A DNA stretch of 64,000 bases from Sitta carolinensis (lineage: Eukaryota > Chordata > Aves > Passeriformes > Sittidae), in the NCBI GenBank assembly GCA_032173965.1, contig CM063284.1, positions 111,016,410-111,080,409 on the forward strand, written 5' to 3'. The stretch's first letter is position 1, and each line of letters begins with the position of its first letter. The notes beneath the pieces are model-generated. The model was not told the origin of the DNA. It searched no databases and saw only the letters and a list, made by a program, of their open reading frames with translations. The position numbers were made by a program, and so were the translations under genes. Positions 50,816-59,800 of this stretch are shown here, piece by piece.

Positions 50816-53800
50816 AAACCAAGAAAAAAACAACCCACCAAACAAAGGGAAAAAAACACAACAAAACCACAAAAAACCCCACCAGTATGCTTTTTGTTCC
50901 TTATCTGTCTTGTATTAAAGAGCATAGGAAAGAAGGATGGCTATCTTGCACAGAAATGTTTACACATGCTAACTGAATTATCAAGTTGTTTGTTTGTGTT
51001 CTGTTGGCTTTAGGTGACTCAGTTAATACAGAGTTATCCATAGGGGTGGGAGGAGATGCTTGCTACAGAGGGAGGCCTGTGACTAAACCAGGAAAGCTTA
51101 AGCTTGATTAAATAACCCATTGCTGCTCTCATTTCCCATCAGTTTCCAGCTCCTCCAGTGAACCACTGTCACAGTTCTAGGTCAGTGAGACTGTGAGCTC
51201 CATGGTCTGGGTATATGGACAGCCCCACAGGCTGTCTCTTCCTCTCTCTGCCTCCTTGCAGTTTCTTCCTAGTAATGGCTTTTTTTTTTAAACATTGGTT
51301 TTACAAAGAATTGCTTTATTAAAGCATTGTCTGACACTGGGGATACATTATGGAAATGACAACTTAGAACAATTTGTGTTGTGCCATAAATCAAGTAATG
51401 CTGTGGGAGGAGCAGCGGGCAAGGTGCGGGATAGAAGGTGGCTGCTGGGAAAGCCAGGGCAAAATCCCTCTGGAATGGTGAACAGTAAGCTCAGGGAGCT
51501 GGGTGCCTGCTGGATTAGGGCTGTCTCCTGTGTGGCTCAGGCTTCAGAGCTGACAGTATTTGATGGTGGAATGATGTCATGGAGCCTGTCAGCCTATTTG
51601 GACAAGTGTGCTTTGCTCTTTGTAGGAAGCAGTGATGAACATGGGTGCTGCCAAGCACAACCTCAGATTCACTTGCCTGCTTATTACATCAGATCAAATA
51701 GGCTGGACAGAGGCTGGGTTTCTGTTTTGTCTTCTTAACCAAACCAGTTCCTGTATCAGATGTTTGTCCAGTGCATCTCAAATTCATTCCTTGTTGGAGG
51801 GAATAAGGAAAAGGCTGAGTCAGAGTGCAGTGCTCATGGGAGCTGAGGCAGGGGGAGAGCTGTGAGCCAGGCACTCATATATGGGCTAAGTGGCTGTATG
51901 AAACTGCCAGCATCGAGAGATGGAAGATGGAGAGGCAGAGCAAGGCGTGAGGGGCTGGCTGGGAGGTTCCTGTGAAGGCACTGCAAACCCTTTCACACAA
52001 CTGTTGCTCTGCTTGGGTATTTATGTGACAAGTCATTGTGGAAAAATTATCTGTATGCACTCACTACTTGCCGTTTTGCTAGTGAAGATGTTGCTCTGTA
52101 TTCTGGCAGATACGCAGCACAAGTAATTAAAAAGAAATAGGAAAACCTAAGGAGATTAAAACACATCTGGTCACTGTAGTCAACTCTGAGTAGTGGGTTT
52201 ATTTCTGCTCTGTCTGAATTTCAATGCCCTTGTCTCAGGAGTGGTTTACATTTGAAAATGAAAAAAGCACAGAGGCAGTTTAGCTGAGTTTATTTCAGCT
52301 CTGTCTTTCTCCAGGGAAATTGAGGATAGCCATGTATGTTAAGTAATGGGCTGGGGGAACACTTTCTTAACGGCATGTATTTTTTTTAGCTGAAAGCTCA
52401 GATCTAAGGGAACTTTTTATTCCTGGTTCAATGTTGTTTATTTTGGTTTTAGAGTTACCTCACTCTCAGTAGCAAACTCAGACTGGTAGAAAATGTGGTT
52501 TTTCCTTTCCCAAGGCATAACAGCAGTGGAATTTCCTCTACTGTCACCTTGAAGTAAGAGAGAGAATAGATGGCTGTAAAATCAATACTTGTGTTTCAGT
52601 ACCAGATTAATAGAAATGCATTTATTACAGAGATCAATCTTGTTTATTGTTTACTTATTTGTTGTGTTTTTCAGGTGCTGCTAAATCCAGTCCAGCTTCT
52701 AAACCAGGATCAACACCTTCTCGCCCATCTTCAGCAAAAAAAGCTGCACCAAGCAGCTCTGCATCCAAATCAGATAAAGATTTGGAAACTCAAGTCATAC
52801 AGCTCAGTGAACAGGTAAATTTGCTTTAGGCACAGAAGTAGATGCATTCGTTGTCACAGGCAGGCATGAAATCTAATATTGTCTTCTGATGAATGATGCT
52901 CTCCAGAATTATGAAGGGACAAAAGTGGAAATAGTTCAGCTGGAAAGAAAAAAAAAAAAAAAAAAGAAAAAAAGGAGATTTATTGTTAAAAAACATGTCT
53001 GGCAGAGATGATTGATTTTTGCCAGTATTTTTAAATTATGATCTTAGGAGTGACAGGTAGGTCTCGTTGAAGCATGATAGTTTTATTATATGCTGAAATA
53101 TATCTTCTATTTCACCTGGATAGAAAAAATCCGAATAGTGTCTTTGCTCTTATGTATTACTAAATTGAAATAAATCATTTAATGTGCCATTGTGGGAAAA
53201 ACAAGGCTGTTTGCAATACCAAGGTGTTAAGAGATTTGCAGTTAAAGTGAGACTAGAGCATTGTGTCTGCTTTCTGGAAGAAAGGTGTTTAGAAGCTAAC
53301 ACACCATTTTAATTTAAAAACGTGCTTGACCTTTCTGAGAATACTCCGTTATATTATAAATAATGTTCTGTGATATAGTTAAAAAGGTTCAGAATTTCTG
53401 TAATGAAGGAATGCAAGGGCTTCATTTTTTATGTTTATGCTCTGGAGCTTTACACCATTCTTTCATTTCTGAACTGCAAGAGTGTCTGCACTGGACAAGA
53501 ATAAATACCTGCATCTGTCTTAAGACTGTGCTGTCAGAATGGTTTAAATACCATTACTACATATGAGGTCTGATCCCTGTATTTGTCCTTGGTGAGGAAA
53601 AAGGGAAAGGAAAAGACTTATATTTTAGAGTTCCTGGCAGCTACATTCAGGAAGCAGTCGTTATTCTGGATCGAATATAATTTTCCACAGTTAAGGGCGT
53701 TTCAGTTTCAGACTTCCACTGACCTGAACAGCAAAGATTTCAGTTTGCTGGGGCACTGTGCAAGTTTTTGATGCATTGTACACTAAAAGGTGGTGGAAGG

Positions 53801-56800
53801 ATAGCCACATCCCCGACTTGGCATTCTGCAGATCAAGGGTATCTTTCGGAGCAGCAGAGAGCACAACAGGGTCCACCAGCTTTCCAAGTGGGATCTAGAT
53901 CATTGCTGTAACTGAAAAGTTTTTACGTTGCACAAGGAATGGATGTATATATTTTTCATGGAATCTTTTATTTTTTTAATCAATGTCAAGCCAAGTTCAA
54001 ATGTCAACTTAATGCAACTTAAACCATGACATTCGTACTCTGGAATCAGAATGTGTTTGCTTCAGGAGGAAGAGACGGTTATAAAAAAGAAAACAAAAAA
54101 AAAAAATTAGATCTTTACTGAAATAGACAGTCACTATCACATCCACTGCTAACATATTCCTAGCACGTTCCATGTGTGAAAACCTTTAGCTTTTTATACA
54201 AATAGCCCTGAAGGAAAACTGATTATTTCCCCCATCACCAAAGAGAGGAAGAATTTTTGAGGATTTGCAAAACTGATTCTTTAATAGCTAGTTTTTAAGA
54301 GACATCATCTAGCTAGAATGGTCTGGAAGGCTTTTTTTCTTAATGCTGACAGCATTTGGTATCTCATTTCCCACTAATGGATACTTGTAAACCATGGCCA
54401 TATTACACGAGCCAAAAAAGCTATGCTGCGAGCAGCTCTGAGCCAGGTTTTCCTGACTCCCAGTGTGAACATGCTGCAAGAGCCAAATTACCTATTTTTT
54501 ACTGCTCTGCAGCAGTTGTGGAGATGAGGGCAGCAGCCACTGTTACCGTGTTTCTGTGTTGATTATAAGTAAGAAGTGGCAGAATTGTATCTTGGATATC
54601 AGGGTCCTATGTGGCTCTAATAGTTTTTTCATCCCTTCCATGGATAGCAGCCAAGGGAGATGGAAACATCTGAACTTCCATGCAATTTGTAGCAGAAAAG
54701 TTTAATTAGTGGGGATGTCTGTACACTGTGTTTTACCATAGTATAGCTTAATGAGCTATTTGCAATAATTGTAAGCCATCCCTAACATTTGCCAGTTAAT
54801 GGCTCCCTGCAATCTTAAAGTTTCTCTTAAAATCATCTTCAAACTGTGCCAGTAAATTAAACTCAAAAATTAAATTTCACTTTGCACTGGAACTTGATTA
54901 CCCATAGCATTTAAATAACAAAGTGATCCCTTTTTTATCTTTGGTCTGTGCCAGCTTAATCTCTCTTGAAGAGTGTCTGAGTGCAGCTGAGGTGACAACA
55001 CAAACCAGGGGCTATTGCATACAGAGAAGGGACTTCAACATATGGAGAATGGTTCCAGGAACTATTAGCTGTGTGCTAACATACATGTAGTTTCTGAAAA
55101 CAGCATCATTGAGGCTTTACATACAGTTAGGCCTAATCTGCAGCTTGGCTCTGCAGCCATGTGAGTATTCATGCTACCAGTTAGTGCCATGAGAGAAAAG
55201 ATCAGTCAGTAAGAGCTGCTGCCTTTGCACCCATTAACTGGGCTGCAGAGGGGTACCTTCAGTCCAGAAATAGAGCATGGGACTTGGCGTGAGCTGTTCC
55301 TCAAGTGTCAACCTTTTGGCATGCTCATGGAAGGAAAAAGTAGGATTCAGATTTGCAAAGTATCTGAAGAAATATGGATTCATGTGGCATAGACAGGTAG
55401 TTGGAACTGAAGGAAATCATATCATGGTTTATAACAATGTTTACTATATACAGTAGTTCATTAACTCTGTGCATATGTACATAGTTTAATGATTTTGTTT
55501 CTTTAAACAGCATGAATGTGAGAGAAAGAAAACGGGAGAATATCTTCATAGTAAATAGGTCGGAAGGCGAGATAGTCTGAGCTATTAGCTGCCAATTTTT
55601 CAGCTGAAGTTCATTGTTTTCCCAAGCTCTAGCAAGCACAGAGCAAGAGATCTGGAAGCAGTTACATTCTTATTCTGGCTGGATTCAGGCATTGCTCTCA
55701 AGCAATATGCTGTGGCAGCTCTGAAAGGCACATCCTAAGTATGAGGTCTTCATGTATAGACCAGAATATTGTAAAGTCTTATTTCATTTTGCTATTCCTA
55801 CTTTTGTAAAAAAATAGTTAATTTTAAGGTGATTGGTTGTTATATCCATAATGGATTCAAACTGACAAGAGAAGACTTGAGTATCACACTCAGGCAGCTG
55901 GTCAGAAAAGAATTAGTGCATAAATGAGATGCCCTGAGATCCTGCTCTGGTAACAGGTCAGTTCTGCTGCTTGACACCTTTGAGAGTGCAATCAAAGGTC
56001 AGAAAAAGGCATCCCTAGCTCAGCAGTCATGGAAAAACAAACTGAAAGGATTTAGTAGGCTATCAAAGCATTGTTTGAACTCTGCTGGTATTTTTATTAG
56101 TGAAGGAAATAAATTAACTTGCAGTAGAACTGGCAGCACAGAAGTTTCTATTAAATCGTATCAGTTCACTGAAACGTAGTCTGATATGATTTAATTTATT
56201 TAGCATGCTTTATTTAGAAATTCATTTGTATAATTGCAGGCTTTAAAATGTGAATGCTAATTTGGCTGTAATTGGATGTGCTTTGGGTCAGTGTGTTTAC
56301 TGTAGACAGCTTTATCTGTGATTATTTATGTTGGTTTTTACACTGCTGTCCTCCGAATTTCCGAGCCACTTAAATGTTATCCTGATTGTGTATACCCCAT
56401 TAGACAGAAGTTTATGTGTTATGCTCCCACAAAACTGTTCTTTTAAAAATACATTGCAGCATCTGTCATGATTTATACAAAGCTTAATCATTAACAGCTA
56501 CATTGCCCATGAATTATTTGCAGCAGTCCTTGTGGTGAAATTGAGACTGACAGCATAGCTTGAAGACTCTTGAGAATGAGGTTGCAAGGAGAAAGGTACT
56601 TGGCATTTGAGAGAATTTGTTGGTAGAAACAGCACATCAGTCAGAGCAGGTAGCCCATGGTGCAGCCAGTCATGGCAGCAGAGTGCTGAAACACAGGTTT
56701 GTAAAATGTGTAAGTGAGGAGGAAGAACAAGAGAGGTGGAAAACCAGCACAGCAATACCAGATTTGTAACTAGAGGACCTTTTAATTTCCTAACTAGACT

Positions 56801-59800
56801 ATTTCTCTCCTCTGCTAGTTCAATGTATTTTTAGGCAAGGAGATATTGTAAGTTTCCCAAAAACTACACATTTATCCAGGCAAAATAATGCAAGTACTGA
56901 GCTAAAAGTTTTACTAGTTACGTGACATTTCTGGCAGCCCTGTTAGGAGACATGGCTTAGGTAGCCCTGATTTCTGAACTGATGCTTTGAGCTTCAATAT
57001 AAAAGAGTACTGAGAAAATTGACCTTTAAGGATCAAGGTTAGGATGTATCCAGGGGGAGTAGTGGGGGAGGCTGATTTACTGTTCTCTGTGTGGTAAGGT
57101 TCAATTTAGCACTGCAGAAAGAAAACTGGACTTCATTTCAAGCTATAAAATCGATACGTATTTGAGATTGTTCAGCATACAAAATTTTAGACTGTGTTCT
57201 TTTGTCCGTAGTGCACCTCAAAGCTGATGCATCATGTCTCGGTTTATGTGCAGGTACATTCATTAAAACTTGCACTTGAAGGTGTGGAGAAGGAAAGGGA
57301 TTTCTACTTTGGTAAATTAAGGGAGATTGAGCTTCTCTGCCAAGAGCACGGGGGAGAGAATAATGACCTTGTCAATCGGCTAATGGAAGTCCTTTATGCT
57401 TCAGATGAACACGTAAGTTGAAGCTTGACGGTTTTTATTTCAATATAAAAAGCTTAATTGTGTAAAATTTTACTGGTATAATATTGGGTCATGTCCTGTA
57501 TTTATGCCAGCAGAACTGTAGCAGCTAGGATTCCTGTGACTCCTCCCCAAAAAGGAGGTTTGCATTTGCAATTGCAAACAACAGACTATTTAGCTTGAGG
57601 AGAGGATTCAGGAGGTTTGTTGTTTTGTATTTTGGGTTTGCTGAGCTTTATCTAAAAGGGGAGGGTCTGTGTCACTACTCTAAATTGATTTTATATGGTT
57701 CTGAGCCTTAGTTTTGTTTTTTTCATCTTCCCCCTATGTGCATGAAGTCTTTTACTCACGTTCTTTAATGTGTTGAAAATCACAAAAATTCTGGCAGAGG
57801 TGCTGTTCGCTCTCTACAGCTGTGAACCTTCTCTGGCCCATGTGGCAGTGTTGGAATATGTATGGTGCAGGTTGCCAAATACATAATTATATCTACAAAG
57901 ATAATGCTCCTTAGCATTTTTTATCCTGTTGCTATAGGCAAAATTCTTCCTTGTGCAAACCAAATAATCCTCTATTAGCAAAATTTCAAAAGTGTATTGT
58001 CTGCAAGATTAAGCAAGAATCTCATTGCATCTTAGACTTAATGTTGTAGACACTGAACAAAGCAAGAAGCTGCAAAGGGTGCTGGTTAAATTCCTCAGAG
58101 ACATTCAGAGATAATGATTCAGTGGAGATTTAGGTGAACTACTCCCATTCATGTTAACTAAATCCCTGTATGGATTGTACTGACAATTGACCCTTCAGTC
58201 TCCAGCGGAGGAAGGCTTTGGCTCCAGAGTGTACAAGCATCAACTTAATCCCTTGGCAGTGCTGTGGTACCATAGGCTGTCTTACATCTGCTCACAGAAA
58301 GCTGTTGCAGCAGTAGTCAGCTGACTTAGTTTTATATCAAAACTAGTGCTGAAGGAACTACTAATTCAACGTGTTTTTTTCTAAAAGAGGCTCATGTTGG
58401 GCCTAAATGTTTGAAACTTAGGTGCAAGAGAACCACAAGTTTGAAGCTAACAGGTGCTGCAGCTCAAATGAGAAGTGACAAGGGAAAGAGGATTTGTTCA
58501 GCAGTGCAGAACAAGTACTAGAGATGAAAAAGAGGAGGAAACCATTACTTTCACAGGAATAAACAATAAGACAAATTTGCCAGGGATGTGATAACAGGGT
58601 AAAAGTGTTACATATACATAGCGGTCAGAGAAAATGTCTTCTGGATTCAAGAGCAGTGATTTATTTATAAAGCAAAGCCAGAAAAATCCCTCTTCTCCCC
58701 ATACCCCTACCACATCTATCTGTCTGTTGGCTTAAATAGCAGTGTGGTTCCACACCGAGGAATGCATTTGTTGCTTTTCCTTCTGCAGTTTTCCTTACTG
58801 GCAGAACACATTACAAAATGTTCTACTTCAGTCCATTTCCCAGTGTTTTATCTGCTTCTTCCCTCCGAGCCTTTCTCTGTTGAAATCATCATCTATGCCT
58901 GCATATGAACAACGTACCACAATGTGCTTTCATCTAAAATGTGGTTGCTGTTGGAGACTGGGTGTGTCACTGCAGCAGGAGAGCACTACTCCTCCACAGA
59001 GAAATACAGAGGCCATTCCTCACACAATTTTTTGTTTCTTTTGGTGGGACACTTGATTTCCTCAGTTTAACAGATGGACTGTGACTTGTTGAGGAAAGAC
59101 CCAAGTGCATTAGCAGTAAACCAAAGTCTGTAGCTTAGTGCTGATTTAGATCCTGCCTACTTTTTTGTTTTGTACTTTACTCTCTTCTTGCCCTGCTTTG
59201 CCTTTCAGATCTGTGTTTTTTTTCCCTATCTCTGTTATGAATCTGTCCCAAGTTAAATTCTTTGTCTTGCAGTATTTTGCAGGTTAATCCCTTGGTAAAA
59301 GCAGTTTGGCTTTCCTAGTCAGGCCATGAGGCTATTAGGTGATTTGTGTGTTGAATGATTCAAAATGCAAGTATAGAGTTTAGTCCCTCAAAGAATCATT
59401 CCCCAGGTGTTTGATTATTGTAGTACTGCATCAAAGAGATTTTGATCTGGTTCATGGGTGGGAAATGAGGTAATTATTTTTCTCAGAATTTCAGTTTATA
59501 ATGTAGTTTCAGTCATGTCACCTCCTAAGCTTCTGTTTTGCTTAATTCAGTAAGAAGTAATTTTTTTAAACTGAACAGTTTTTTTTAAAATCTTGATTTT
59601 GGTGAATTTGAAGAACACAAATATCAATTCAGTTGGTTCCTTCTCTTTAGAGCCTTCCTTTTCTTTTCCCTGTTATCAAGACATCATTATGTCTTAAGCT
59701 TAAGCAAGTGGGATATCATATCTTCCACTGTCATTTAACATATGGCTGATCAGTCCATAGACCTTTGTAATTTTTAGTTGAATTGGTCATTTGTAATCCT

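Larger units (their letters stand above)
41739..52674 (+). other. MAPRE2: MAPRE2 intron 4 (10.9 kb)
   Basis: Phase 1, donor GTATTT, acceptor TTTTTCAG. It contains a solo LTR remnant (42425-42895), two antisense CR1 fragments (44395-44662 and 48625-49343), a T17 run (46526-46542), a paired palindrome with NK2-like words (47687-47736) and an A30 tract (50785-50814). No other gene recognised. Confidence 0.93.
52815..57253 (+). other. MAPRE2: MAPRE2 intron 5 (4.4 kb)
   Basis: Phase 0, donor GTAAAT, acceptor TTATGTGCAG. It contains A-rich runs at 52948-52973 and near 54090 and an A+T-rich block near 56100-56500. A second usable AG with a better pyrimidine tract lies 42 bases before the annotated acceptor (see 57212-57253). 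No other gene recognised. Confidence 0.93.

Noticed and set aside
50753..51013. Lys-rich open frame of 86 codons
   Set aside because: It is a translation of the A30 and A/C-rich tract, with no start-site or domain support.
52199..52312. Direct repeat TTTATTTCNGCTCTGTCT, two copies about 90 bp apart
   Set aside because: A single short pair in a T-rich region, consistent with chance or an old local duplication; no terminal features of an element.
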